A stretch of 64,000 bases of DNA, taken from the NCBI GenBank assembly GCA_025454915.1, contig JALONN010000003.1:372001-436000 (forward strand). Reading direction: 5' to 3'. A program made the position numbers and the translations under genes. The notes under the pieces were generated by a model that had not been told where the DNA came from, searched no databases, and worked only from the letters and a program-made list of their open reading frames with translations. Source of the DNA: Raineya sp. (GTDB taxonomy: Bacteria > Bacteroidota > Bacteroidia > Cytophagales > Thermonemataceae). Shown here in pieces: positions 7,952-16,883 of this stretch (positions are counted from its first letter, which is position 1; each line of letters begins with the position of its first letter).

Positions 7952-9835
7952 ATGAAGTATTGCTTATCTATTCTAACATTTTTTTTCAGTCTTTCAATAT
8001 TTGCACAATCTAAAATTAATGAAGATTCTGTATTTATCAGACAAAATTATGAAAAATATGAATATCAGATTGCCATGAGAGATGGTATCAAGCTTTTTAC
8101 CCATGTGTACGTTCCCAAAGATGCTGCTAAAGACAAAAAATACCCTCTCCTGATGCAAAGAACCTGTTATAGTATTGCCCCTTATGGAAAAGAAGCATAT
8201 CCTACCCGTTTAGGTCCTAACAGATTTTTGATGAGAGATAAATATATCTTTGTTTATCAGGATGTTCGAGGCAGATATATGAGTGAAGGCACTTGGACAA
8301 ACATGACTCCACACCTTGCCAGCAAGAAAAAGAAAACAGAAGTAGATGAAGCATCTGACACTTACGATACTATTGATTGGCTTATCAAAAATATACCCAA
8401 CAACAATGGAAAAGTTGGACAATGGGGCGTTTCTTATCCCGGTTTTTATACAGCAGCAGGTATTTTAGCTAACCATCCAGCTCTGAAAGCCTCTTCGCCA
8501 CAAGCTCCCATTGCAGACTTTTGGTTTGATGATTTTCATCATAATGGTGCTTTGGTTTTAGGTTATTTCTTGGCTTATCCTGTTTTTGGTGTTCAGAAAA
8601 CAGAAAATACCACAAAAGCTTGGTATCAGAACCAGACCGTAAGACCACAAACTACAGACGGATGGCTTTTTTACAAAGATTTGATTAATCTTAAAAATGC
8701 TGAAAAATACTATAAGGATAACTTTTTTTGGCAAGAAGCTATGAATCACCCTAATTATGATGATTTTTGGCAAAAAAGAAACCTTCTTCCACACCTTAAA
8801 AATGTAAACCATGCAGTCATGACTGTAGGTGGCTGGTTTGATGCAGAAGACTTATATGGACCTTTAAATATCTATAAAACCATTGAAAAGACTTCTAAAA
8901 ACTACAATACTTTGGTAATGGGTCCTTTTGGACATGGCGATTGGGCAAGAGAACGTGGAAAACATATGCACAATCATATTTATTTTGGTGATAGCGTAGC
9001 CACCTTCTACCAAAGAGAAATTGAGGGCACATTTTTTAAACATTTCTTGAAAGAAAAAGGTGATGGAAAAACCTCGTTACCAGAAGCATATCTGTTTGAT
9101 ACTGGAAAAAAAGAATGGCGTAAATTTGACAAATACCCTGCTTCTACTGAAAAAAAGAAACTCTATTTTCATACCAATGGAAAACTTTCTTTTGATGAAC
9201 CTAATACAGATAACGACTTCTCAGAGTATATCTCAGACCCTAAAAAGCCTGTTCCCCACTCTGATAATCTCAGACAGATGTTAGGTTTTACTCCTCGTAA
9301 TTATATGAGTGAAGACCAACGTTTTGCAGCCAATAGACCAGATGTTTTATCTTTCCAGACAGACATTCTCACAGAAGATATTACCCTTGGTGGCGAGTTG
9401 CTTGCAGAATTATTTGCTTCTACCACTGGCACAGATGCAGATTTTATTGTAAAACTAATAGATGTGTACCCAGCTAATGAGCCTAATCACGAAACAACAC
9501 CTCAAAACGTTATGCTTGCCAACTATCATCAGATGGTACGTAGTGAAATCATGCCTGCTCGTTTTCGTAATGGTTTTGAAAAACCCACAGCTCTGAAATC
9601 AGGAGAAACAACTGCTGTAAATGTTCGTTTACAAGACTGTTTCCATACCTTTAAAAAAGGTCATAGAATCATGATTCAGGTACAAAGTACCTGCTTTCCT
9701 TTATTTGCTGCTAATCCTCAGAAGTTTGTAGAAAATCCTTACAAAGCTAATGATGAAGACTTCATCAAAGCTATGATTAAAATTATGCATAACAAATCTT
9801 TTAAAAGTGGTTTAAAAGTAGAGGTTTTCAAGTAA
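7952..9835 (+). CDS. Secreted CocE/NonD-family hydrolase (Xaa-Pro dipeptidyl-peptidase-like)
   Basis: The ATG at 7952 starts a clean signal peptide (MKYCLSILTFFFSLSIFAQ); a TTG 45 bases upstream is less likely. The mature 600 residues have an alpha/beta-hydrolase domain: oxyanion region 'DVRGRYMSEG' at about 104-113, nucleophile S161 in 'GQWGVSYPGF', and His in 'MGPFGHGDWAR'. A C-terminal jelly-roll domain of S15-type enzymes ends near 'GHRIMIQVQSTCFPLFAAN'. Such enzymes cleave acyl esters, amides or Xaa-Pro dipeptides; the substrate cannot be read from sequence. It is single-gene, with a hairpin after the stop. Confidence 0.85.
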   Translation: MKYCLSILTFFFSLSIFAQSKINEDSVFIRQNYEKYEYQIAMRDGIKLFTHVYVPKDAAKDKKYPLLMQRTCYSIAPYGKEAYPTRLGPNRFLMRDKYIFVYQDVRGRYMSEGTWTNMTPHLASKKKKTEVDEASDTYDTIDWLIKNIPNNNGKVGQWGVSYPGFYTAAGILANHPALKASSPQAPIADFWFDDFHHNGALVLGYFLAYPVFGVQKTENTTKAWYQNQTVRPQTTDGWLFYKDLINLKNAEKYYKDNFFWQEAMNHPNYDDFWQKRNLLPHLKNVNHAVMTVGGWFDAEDLYGPLNIYKTIEKTSKNYNTLVMGPFGHGDWARERGKHMHNHIYFGDSVATFYQREIEGTFFKHFLKEKGDGKTSLPEAYLFDTGKKEWRKFDKYPASTEKKKLYFHTNGKLSFDEPNTDNDFSEYISDPKKPVPHSDNLRQMLGFTPRNYMSEDQRFAANRPDVLSFQTDILTEDITLGGELLAELFASTTGTDADFIVKLIDVYPANEPNHETTPQNVMLANYHQMVRSEIMPARFRNGFEKPTALKSGETTAVNVRLQDCFHTFKKGHRIMIQVQSTCFPLFAANPQKFVENPYKANDEDFIKAMIKIMHNKSFKSGLKVEVFK

Positions 9836-9854
9836 TTTATCTATGAATTATCAT

Positions 9855-9894
9855 AAGTAATGCAGATGGTAAGTACCCCTGCATTGCTTATTTT
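9855..9894 (+). terminator. Terminator after the CocE/NonD hydrolase gene
   Basis: AAGTAATGCAG (9855-9865) pairs with CTGCATTGCTT (9879-9889), with one G-T wobble, followed by ATTTT. Confidence 0.65.
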
Positions 9895-9925
9895 AGATTA
9901 TTCTGATTAATAACTCTCAGAGTTT

Positions 9926-9957
9926 TTGTTTTTTATTGAATTTATTTATTAACTTTG
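9926..9957 (+). promoter_or_regulatory. Bacteroidota-type promoter for the DUF4836 lipoprotein gene
   Basis: TTG at 9926-9928, 21 bases, then TAACTTTG at 9950-9957, a perfect -7 element of the TAnnTTTG type. The ATG follows at 9977, so the leader would be about 15 bases. Confidence 0.65.
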
Positions 9958-9976
9958 TGTAAAAAACTTAAAAATT

Positions 9977-11644
9977 ATGCAAAAAACTTATAAACCCTTT
10001 GGCAATTTGTGGTATGTTGCCTTTTTGGGAACACTTAGTTTGCTAGTGAGTGCCTGTGGTGGTAGTAAAAATGCTCCTGAGCACACCAAACTTATCCCTA
10101 AAGATGCTGCTATCGTAGCACGTTTAGATGTAAAACAGTTAACTGGTAAAACCATCTCTCTTGACAAATTAGTTAGCAAAGAAAATTTAAAAGAAATGGG
10201 TGCTTCTGATAAGGAAGCAGAAAAAGCATCTCAAAACATAAAGAAATTCTTAGATTCTGGTATTGACTTTTTAAATAAAGTTTATATCTATTCTAATGAT
10301 GTGGATATGAAAAGAGGCACTTCGATAGGTGTTGTGTTTGCTATTGATAATGAAGACAAATTGACTAAATTTATCAAAGATGATGCAACTTGGAAAGACC
10401 TAAAGGATGCTAAAAAGCCTGAATTCAAAGAAGAAGGTAAAATTAAATTTGCAATTTTCGAGAAAAATGCTGTAATGGCTTGGCAAGGTAAAATAGGTGT
10501 TTTAGTAGCAAAAGATGGTGTTACTACTGCTGATGCAAAGAAATTATTTGAAATGAAAGGTGAAGAGACCTTGATTGGTAGCAATGAAAGCTTTAAAGAT
10601 GCTGCTGGTAAAGGTTATGATGCATCTGTATGGATGAACATTGAAAAACTTTCTGCTAGTAGTGCACAAGCTTCTATGGCATTGGGTATGGCTGGTTTAA
10701 GTAACCAAGGAACTACTATGAATCTAGGTTTTACCTTCGAAAAAGGTAAGATTGTAGTAGATGCTGATTATACTGGTAATGAGGAATTAAATAAATTATC
10801 AGACAAAATCACAAATGATAATGTAAAGTCTGGTGTTTTGAAAAATATTCCTATCGAAAATGCTGATGCTGGTATTAGTTTTTCTTTAAATCTTGAAGGT
10901 TTAGCAACTGTTTTAAAAGAAAAAGGATTCTTATCAGCAGTTGAAGACAATATTAAAGAGGCTGGTATCACAGTTGATGATGTAACCAAAGCTTTGAGTG
11001 GTGATTTCGTAGCAGTAGTTGGAAAAGTTAATTTTGATTCAAAAGGTAGAGATATACCAGAATTTGTAGTTTCTATAGGAGTTAAAGACAAAAAAGCTTT
11101 TGAGAAAGTGGTAGATGCTCTTAATTCAAAACAAGCTCGTGGTGCTCTTACTAAAAAAGATAATGTATATGAAGCACCTGGAGGTATGGGCTTCTTGGTT
11201 ATCAAAGATGATGCAGCTTATGTAACTATGACAGCCTCTATCAAAGAAGGTATCAATAAAGGAGACAGCAAACTAAAAGGTGACTTTAAAGAAAAAGCTG
11301 GTAAATTTGCTTCTGTAATGTATGTAGGCAAAGGAATTTCTGATAGCTGGGTTGCTTCTAAAGAATATCAAAACTCTGGTTTTGGTAAAGTTTATGGCAA
11401 AAATTTCCCTTTTGAAGGCGGTATTATGAAAGCCAATAAGATGAAGAATAAGAAAAGCCAAACAGAAGTTGAAGTTTGGATGACAGATAAAAATCAGAAC
11501 TCTTTACTTGTTTTAATTGATATGGCTAAAAAAGCAGAGAAAGTAAGAGAAGAAGAACGCAAAAGCTGGGAAAAATACGAAAAAGATTTCGATATGGATA
11601 AACCATCTGTTGAAGATGAACAACCTGTATTAGAAGAGAAATAG
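9977..11644 (+). CDS. DUF4836-type lipoprotein
   Basis: The 555-residue protein has a signal peptide ending in a lipobox 'LVSAC' (Cys near residue 27), so it should be lipid-anchored at the periplasmic face of an envelope membrane. It then runs 'LIPKDAAIVARLDVKQL', the usual opening of Bacteroidota DUF4836 proteins. It has two related halves, each ending in an Asn/Gly-rich beta region, and an acidic C-terminal tail. Molecular function is unknown for the family. It has its own promoter and a strong terminator, so it is monocistronic. Confidence 0.75.
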   Translation: MQKTYKPFGNLWYVAFLGTLSLLVSACGGSKNAPEHTKLIPKDAAIVARLDVKQLTGKTISLDKLVSKENLKEMGASDKEAEKASQNIKKFLDSGIDFLNKVYIYSNDVDMKRGTSIGVVFAIDNEDKLTKFIKDDATWKDLKDAKKPEFKEEGKIKFAIFEKNAVMAWQGKIGVLVAKDGVTTADAKKLFEMKGEETLIGSNESFKDAAGKGYDASVWMNIEKLSASSAQASMALGMAGLSNQGTTMNLGFTFEKGKIVVDADYTGNEELNKLSDKITNDNVKSGVLKNIPIENADAGISFSLNLEGLATVLKEKGFLSAVEDNIKEAGITVDDVTKALSGDFVAVVGKVNFDSKGRDIPEFVVSIGVKDKKAFEKVVDALNSKQARGALTKKDNVYEAPGGMGFLVIKDDAAYVTMTASIKEGINKGDSKLKGDFKEKAGKFASVMYVGKGISDSWVASKEYQNSGFGKVYGKNFPFEGGIMKANKMKNKKSQTEVEVWMTDKNQNSLLVLIDMAKKAEKVREEERKSWEKYEKDFDMDKPSVEDEQPVLEEK

Positions 11645-11663
11645 TATTTTAAAATATTTTGAT

Positions 11664-11702
11664 AAAGACCAACGACCAAAAGGTTGTTGGTCTTTATTTT
11701 TT
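11664..11702 (+). terminator. Strong terminator after the DUF4836 gene
   Basis: AAAGACCAAC (11664-11673) pairs perfectly with GTTGGTCTTT, extended inward by GACC/GGTT. A T-run follows to about 11702. Confidence 0.85.
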
Positions 11703-11731
11703 TATGGATATTTGTGTTTTAATCTGTAAAA

Positions 11732-12589
11732 ATGCAGACAGTAAAAAAGACATTTTTTGATAAAGTAGAAATATTTAAGTTTGGGTCAGCTCCCATTGGT
11801 AAGCCTGTCATGACTGTACGCAATTATTGGCTTGAAGGCTTACTCATTGACACAGCCCAGATTAATGCCAGAAAAATAGTAAAAAAAACATTTGAAGGTA
11901 AAACTATTACTCAAGTGGCACTCACCCACTGGCATGAAGATCATATTGGAAATACAGATTTTTTTTACGAGAAATATAAACCAACTATCTATGCCCATCC
12001 CTTTACAGCCAAGAAAGTGCAAGAAGGCTTTAAAGTGTTACCTTATGAGCAATACATGTTTGGTCGAATCAATCCAGCTGACATTGAGGTATCAGAATTT
12101 CCAGAATTAATCATTACTGAAAATTACAAACTTTTACCTATTCATACACCAGGTCATTCTATTGACCATACTGTGTTTCTAGAACCAAAACAAGGCTGGC
12201 TTTTTTCAGGTGATTTATTTGTAAGTACTAAAATTAAATATTTTAGAAAAGGGGAAGATTTAGGTGAACAGATAGATTCTATAAAAAAAGTACTTCAATA
12301 TGATTTTGATGTAATTTTTTGTGGACATTACCCTCAATTTAAAAATGGAAAATCACTATTTCAGAAGAAATTACAATATTTTGAAGATTTTTATGGAGAA
12401 GTTAGAAGCCTTTATGCCCAAGGCAAAAACTTAAAAGAAATCATGCGAACTCTACATCTCAAAGAAGTTTACTGGCTCAAATGGGCTACTTTTGGAGATG
12501 TAAGTGTTGCACATATGGTTAATTCTGTGATTATCAGAGAGCAAAAGTTAAGTAAGGAGAAGAATTTAGTTTATATTAAAACCTTATAG
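11732..12589 (+). CDS. Metallo-beta-lactamase-fold hydrolase
   Basis: The 285-residue soluble protein carries the MBL zinc motif 'THWHEDHIGN' (HxHxDH, near residues 67-76). The later zinc ligands are the His in 'PIHTPGHSIDHT' and the Asp in 'WLFSGDLF', and the terminal His is in 'FCGHYP'. The fold supports hydrolysis of thioesters, phosphodiesters or lactams; this subfamily (hydroxyacylglutathione-hydrolase-like) has no assigned substrate here. There is no signal peptide. The stop codon TAG lies inside a palindromic repeat (12578-12593). Confidence 0.85.
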   Translation: MQTVKKTFFDKVEIFKFGSAPIGKPVMTVRNYWLEGLLIDTAQINARKIVKKTFEGKTITQVALTHWHEDHIGNTDFFYEKYKPTIYAHPFTAKKVQEGFKVLPYEQYMFGRINPADIEVSEFPELIITENYKLLPIHTPGHSIDHTVFLEPKQGWLFSGDLFVSTKIKYFRKGEDLGEQIDSIKKVLQYDFDVIFCGHYPQFKNGKSLFQKKLQYFEDFYGEVRSLYAQGKNLKEIMRTLHLKEVYWLKWATFGDVSVAHMVNSVIIREQKLSKEKNLVYIKTL

Positions 12590-12659
12590 GTTTATTTTTG
12601 TAAATATTTGTTAATCAATAAATAAAATCATAAAATTATTTTGAAAACCTATAAGGTTT
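12578..12659. repeat. Inverted pair of AAACCTTATAGGTTT palindromes
   Basis: AAAACCTTATAGGTTT at 12578-12593 and AAAACCTATAAGGTTT at 12644-12659 are each nearly self-complementary and also pair with each other across 50 bases. The same core recurs at 16802 and 21001. The first arm contains the stop codon of the MBL-fold gene. It may act as a terminator or as a REP-like element. Confidence 0.6.
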
Positions 12660-12692
12660 CTGTTATTTAATAATATTTATCATCTTATTTTC

Positions 12693-13811
12693 ATGAAAAC
12701 TTTCTTGTATTTATCATTTCTTATTACAATTCCTATTTTGGCTCAAAAACCTCTAAAGCCTTCAAAATTTCGAGTTTTAGTTGAACAGGGAGAACTTTAT
12801 CAGTTTCAAAAGTCATCTTTCAGTAAAACTAAACAAGAAAAGGTTTTAGCAGGTTCTCCCATATACAAAAAAAGTATTATTGTTTTAAAGCCCAATGACT
12901 ATTTGATTTTAGCAGATACTTCTGGCTATATGCTTGAGTTTAGCCAAGAGAAAAACATTGATATTGATAGTTTAGAACAACACTACAAACCACAAGAAAG
13001 AACTTGGGGCAAGAAATACAATCCATATATTCTCACGAATTTAATCAATGCTAGTAAAATAGAAATCAATAAAAATCATCGTAGGTACTCTTTAGGGATG
13101 ACAACGCCTGTTTCAAGAGGAGGTTGTAGATGTATAGGAGGTATAATAGATTTTTATTCATTAGGAAATAACAATAATGGACAAGATCTTGTAATGAGAA
13201 TGTTTAACAAAGATACTATTGCATTGCGTATGTATGTAAATTATTCCTATCACATAAACAATAAAGAGAAATTTACATATACATTAAGCTTTTCAGATTT
13301 TTATGGTAGAAATATTCATCATACAAATATTGTAGCCACATCTAAATATCCAGAAGCTATTACACATATAAATTTAGCTCCATTATTAGAAAAAGCAAAA
13401 AATGAGTTGATAGTCCATGGTAGCATAGCAGAGCTACGTGAACCTTCTAGTCAACAAACTACCTATGCATTTACAATCATTACAGAAGAAGAAAGACAAT
13501 CTATTCTTAGACAAGACCCTCAAATAAGGCTTACACCTAACACAATCGAAGATATTCTTTATCTAGTTTATTTTTATAAACGAAATGGTTTTGCTATGGA
13601 TGCTTTTCGTTATTTAGAAATGCTGATTGCAAAACGTCCTCATGTTGAAGCTTTTAGAATTCTATATCAAGATTTTATTGTAGAAAACAAAATGAGACCT
13701 ATTTTAGCCAATGTAAACCATGATAAAAATGTTGGTACTTGGTATTATCAAACCATTAATCCAACTGAAGACGATTATATAAAATCTAAATATTTTAAAA
13801 CTCGACCATAA
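12693..13811 (+). CDS. Secreted protein of unknown function
   Basis: The 372 residues start with a signal peptide (MKTFLYLSFLITIPILAQ). The first mature segment, about 25-60, has strands that look like a FecR/SH3-type 'LKPNDYLILADTSGYMLEF' unit. A Cys pair lies in 'SRGGCRCIGG' near residue 145. The last 100 residues are helical ('AFRYLEMLIAKRPHVEAFRILYQDFI') and could be a TPR-like pair. No family is recognised. The next gene is 319 bp away, so it is probably a single unit. Confidence 0.55.
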   Translation: MKTFLYLSFLITIPILAQKPLKPSKFRVLVEQGELYQFQKSSFSKTKQEKVLAGSPIYKKSIIVLKPNDYLILADTSGYMLEFSQEKNIDIDSLEQHYKPQERTWGKKYNPYILTNLINASKIEINKNHRRYSLGMTTPVSRGGCRCIGGIIDFYSLGNNNNGQDLVMRMFNKDTIALRMYVNYSYHINNKEKFTYTLSFSDFYGRNIHHTNIVATSKYPEAITHINLAPLLEKAKNELIVHGSIAELREPSSQQTTYAFTIITEEERQSILRQDPQIRLTPNTIEDILYLVYFYKRNGFAMDAFRYLEMLIAKRPHVEAFRILYQDFIVENKMRPILANVNHDKNVGTWYYQTINPTEDDYIKSKYFKTRP

Positions 13812-14130
13812 GTTTATCATAATCCTTATTTGAACTTGTCTAACATTTCTAATAAGAGCATCTTTTTTCTTGTCTGACTACTGTCTTGTTTGAAGATAAT
13901 TTCTCACTTATAAAAATAATGTTAGACAACCTCACAATATAAAAATCATGGAACAAACAAGTCCCTTTATTATTTCCAGATGATACTCCCAACTCAAAAC
14001 TACCATCTCAAATATAAGTATCAAGTTACTCAAAAACCTAAATTCTAAATTTTTATCCCATTCTATACAACTTTTTTTATAAAACAAGAGTCATCTATAA
14101 TGAGTTTTTTATTTCTTTTTATTTTAGATT
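13812..14130. other. 319-bp intergenic region with a long inverted repeat
   Basis: No gene is visible here; the longest frames are short and lack coding character. The only clear structure is the 12-bp inverted repeat at 13836-13847 and 13918-13929. The last 40 bases before 14131 are T-rich leader sequence. Confidence 0.5.
13836..13929. repeat. 94-bp unit bounded by 12-bp perfect inverted repeats
   Basis: TTGTCTAACATT (13836-13847) is the exact reverse complement of AATGTTAGACAA (13918-13929). A partial copy, TTGTCTGACTA, lies inside at about 13869. The interior has no coding frame. The size and terminal repeats resemble a tiny MITE-like remnant, but no target-site duplication is obvious. 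Confidence 0.5.
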
Positions 14131-15765
14131 ATGAGACATTTATTGCTTATTCTTTTCACTTTTTACAGTCAATTTAACTTTGCTCAAAGCAGACTATCTT
14201 ACAAAATCAAAGTAGATACAACAAATACACCAAAAATCATTGTTAATCTTAAGTTTACAGCCCCCAAAACCAATAGAACTACGCTTCTTCTTCCCTCTTC
14301 TTTTGGTAGTCAGGAGAAGCTTTATAATGCCATTCAAGACATCAAAGGGATTAAACCTAATAATTTAGCAGTAAACAAAGAAAAAGAAGGTCAAATTATA
14401 ATCAGTCACAACCCTTCTGAAGAAATCGAAATTGAATATACATTAGTTCAAGACTGGGAAGGAGATTTAATTTATCCAAAAAATTATAGAGCCGTTATTC
14501 AAAAATCTTTTATACACCTAACAAGCAATGCTTTATATATTTTTCCTGAATATTTAAAAAAAGAGAAAATTCGTGTAACTCTTGACTGGCAGGATTTGCC
14601 ACAAAATTGGAATCTTGCCCATAGTTTGGCTTGCCAGCAACGTATCAGTACACATACTATTTCAGCAGAGAACTTTCTTAATACTCTGTATGTAGCTGGT
14701 GACTTTAGAATTCATAAAGCATTTGTGAAAAACAAACCTATTTTTCTTGCTGTCAGAGGAAATAAATGGGTTTTTAAAGACCAAGAATTACTTGCAACAC
14801 TTGAGAATGTTATTGAATCTGAACGAAACTTTTGGAAAGACCACACAGAACCATATTATTTGGTAACGTTGATGCCTTTTGTGGGTGAAGGGAGTCTTAA
14901 TGGTTCTGCATTTCATCAATCTTTTTTACTCTCTATGACGCAAGAGTTTCCCAATGATATTTACATCAAAGGTCTTTTAGCTCACGAATATTGCCACAAA
15001 TGGCTTGGTGTGGAAGGTATCAAAATCAAAAGTAATAATCAAGAAAATGCTTGGCTTATAGAAGGTTTTACAGATTATTATACGTATAAAATTCTTTTGA
15101 AAAACAACCTCATTTCTAAGCAAGAATACATTGAAAAAGTAAATTCGTTTATTGTAGATTATTCTTCATCGCCTGTTATCAATGCTCATAAAGATACTTT
15201 AGGAAACAACTTCTGGAAAGGACAAGACTATCAAATTTTTCCCTATAAAAAAGGTTTCATATACGCCCTTTACTTGGAACAACTCATCAGAAAGAAAACC
15301 AATAACCAACACTCTTTGGATGATGTGATGTTTGCCTTACTCAAAAAATCTTCTAAAAAAGGAATGATTGAAGAAAAAGATTTTATTAAAACTGTCAATA
15401 AACTTATCAAACAAGATATTTCTTCCATTCATAATGATTGGATTATAAAAGGTGGTACTATCCCCATTGAATCTGGAAGTATTATAGGTGTAAAAGATGA
15501 AATAAAAGAAATTGATTCATTTGAAGTAGGTTTTGATGTAGAAAAGTCCATTCAATCTTATACAATTACAAATGTAAAAGAAGGTAGTGAAGCATGGAAA
15601 GCTGGTTTAAGAAATGGTCAGAAAGTTAAAAGTTTAAGTATTCAGCATAGACAAATAAAAATACCCGTCCAAATTACAATTGAAGATGCTGATAAGAAAA
15701 TCAGAAATATTGAGTATTATCCTATATCTCAAGAAAAGAAAACCATCAGGCAATTTATTCCGTAA
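14131..15765 (+). CDS. Secreted M61-like metallopeptidase with PDZ domain
   Basis: The 544 residues begin with a signal peptide (MRHLLLILFTFYSQFNFAQ). A beta-rich N-terminal domain precedes the gluzincin motif 'LLAHEYCHKWLG', with zinc ligands H285 and H289, catalytic E286, and third ligand E311 in 'WLIEGFTDYY'. This spacing fits the M1/M61 clan. The last 90 residues hold a degenerate PDZ segment ('YTITNVKEGSEAWKAGLRNGQKV'), as in M61 glycyl aminopeptidases. It probably acts on peptides in the periplasm or outside. The following lipoprotein gene is only 45 bp away and may be co-transcribed. Confidence 0.75.
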   Translation: MRHLLLILFTFYSQFNFAQSRLSYKIKVDTTNTPKIIVNLKFTAPKTNRTTLLLPSSFGSQEKLYNAIQDIKGIKPNNLAVNKEKEGQIIISHNPSEEIEIEYTLVQDWEGDLIYPKNYRAVIQKSFIHLTSNALYIFPEYLKKEKIRVTLDWQDLPQNWNLAHSLACQQRISTHTISAENFLNTLYVAGDFRIHKAFVKNKPIFLAVRGNKWVFKDQELLATLENVIESERNFWKDHTEPYYLVTLMPFVGEGSLNGSAFHQSFLLSMTQEFPNDIYIKGLLAHEYCHKWLGVEGIKIKSNNQENAWLIEGFTDYYTYKILLKNNLISKQEYIEKVNSFIVDYSSSPVINAHKDTLGNNFWKGQDYQIFPYKKGFIYALYLEQLIRKKTNNQHSLDDVMFALLKKSSKKGMIEEKDFIKTVNKLIKQDISSIHNDWIIKGGTIPIESGSIIGVKDEIKEIDSFEVGFDVEKSIQSYTITNVKEGSEAWKAGLRNGQKVKSLSIQHRQIKIPVQITIEDADKKIRNIEYYPISQEKKTIRQFIP

Positions 15766-15810
15766 AACTTCGTTGGATATTGTTGTTTAACCTCTAAACT
15801 ATCTTTCCAC

Positions 15811-16782
15811 ATGAAAAAACATCACATTCTTTATTTCCTTGTTTCAATTGCATTGTTTAATTGTAAGAAAAAAGATTCTCCAGCTACGCCAAAAAACGTT
15901 CAGCCATCCAATGATGTAGAAAATATTACTATTTTTCCTGCCTCACATCCACTCAATGCAGATATTTCTTCTGCTCCCATCGATCCCAATTCTTCTGTTA
16001 TTCTTGCCAATATTGGTTTGACGACAGGTTTATTTCCTGATTTTGGAGCGGGTTTATGGGAAGGTGCTCCCATAGGAATTCCTTTTGTAGTGGTAGGCAA
16101 CGGACAACCTCAAGTGCCTGTTACTTTCAGGGGAAATGATTATGATGATAATTATGGTGATGAAAGCGACCAAGGTCCTTTTCCTATTCCTCTTGATGCT
16201 CCCATTGAAGGTAATGGAAGTGGTGATAGTCATGTCATTACAATAGATGCAGATAATGGTGTACTCTACGAACTTTACAATGCCAGCCGTACTTCCAGTG
16301 GTTGGGCTGCTTCTTCGGCTGCCAAATTCAATTTGAATACTGAGGAATACAGAACAGATGGCTGGACATCTGCTGATGCAGCAGGACTTCCTATTTTCCC
16401 TTGTTTGGTACGCTACAACGAGGTTGCCAAAGGTGAAATTGACCATGCAATTCGTTTTACTCTCCAACGTTCCAAAATATATCAGGGTTATGTACATCCT
16501 GCAAGACATCAGGTTTCAGGTTCAAAAGCAAATAACTTATTGCCCTTTGGTGCAAAATTAAGGCTTAAAGCAAATTTTGATATTTCAGGATTTTCTCCAC
16601 AAAATCAGGTTATTTTAAAAGCTTTAAAAAAGCATGGACTCATTTTAGCTGATGTAGGCACTTCCATGTATGTTTCAGGAGTACCTGATGAAAGATGGAA
16701 TAATACAGACCTTAAAAAACTGGGTAATGTAAAAGTAAGTGATTTTGAAGTGATTCAGATGGGTACTATCAAAGGAAAATAA
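15811..16782 (+). CDS. Lipoprotein of a widespread uncharacterised family
   Basis: A lipobox-type N-terminus 'VSIALFNCKKKDSP' (Cys near 18) makes it a lipoprotein. The mature part has a very conserved-looking centre: 'GDSHVITID', 'YELYNA', 'GWAASSAAKFNL', then 'DGWTSADAAGLPIFPCLVRY' and 'GEIDHAIRFT'. I recognise this block from unassigned secreted proteins in bacteria and fungi, often near carbohydrate-active proteins, but know no activity. Buried polar residues (D, H, E) would suit an enzyme or a binding protein. It ends before an AAACCTATAAGG-type hairpin. Confidence 0.6.
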   Translation: MKKHHILYFLVSIALFNCKKKDSPATPKNVQPSNDVENITIFPASHPLNADISSAPIDPNSSVILANIGLTTGLFPDFGAGLWEGAPIGIPFVVVGNGQPQVPVTFRGNDYDDNYGDESDQGPFPIPLDAPIEGNGSGDSHVITIDADNGVLYELYNASRTSSGWAASSAAKFNLNTEEYRTDGWTSADAAGLPIFPCLVRYNEVAKGEIDHAIRFTLQRSKIYQGYVHPARHQVSGSKANNLLPFGAKLRLKANFDISGFSPQNQVILKALKKHGLILADVGTSMYVSGVPDERWNNTDLKKLGNVKVSDFEVIQMGTIKGK

Positions 16783-16801
16783 TTTTAGTTTTAATACCAA
16801 A

Positions 16802-16856
16802 ACCTATAAGGATTGGCTGACACTTCTTTCAGTTTTAAATCCTTATAGTTTTTTTA
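16802..16856 (+). terminator. Repeat-derived hairpin terminator
   Basis: CTATAAGGATT (16804-16814) pairs with AATCCTTATAG (16838-16848), followed by TTTTTTT. The left arm is part of the AAACCTATAAGG repeat family. Confidence 0.7.
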
Positions 16857-16883
16857 TGTAGATTTGTTCAAAATCTAATCTGT

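Noticed and set aside
10768..11205. Long open frames on the minus strand inside the DUF4836 gene
   Set aside because: They have no start context or recognisable product and mirror the codon bias of the real plus-strand gene.
16054..16509. 151-residue minus-strand frame inside the 15811-16782 lipoprotein gene
   Set aside because: Low-complexity translation (runs of Ile and Thr) typical of an antisense shadow; the plus-strand frame has conserved motifs.
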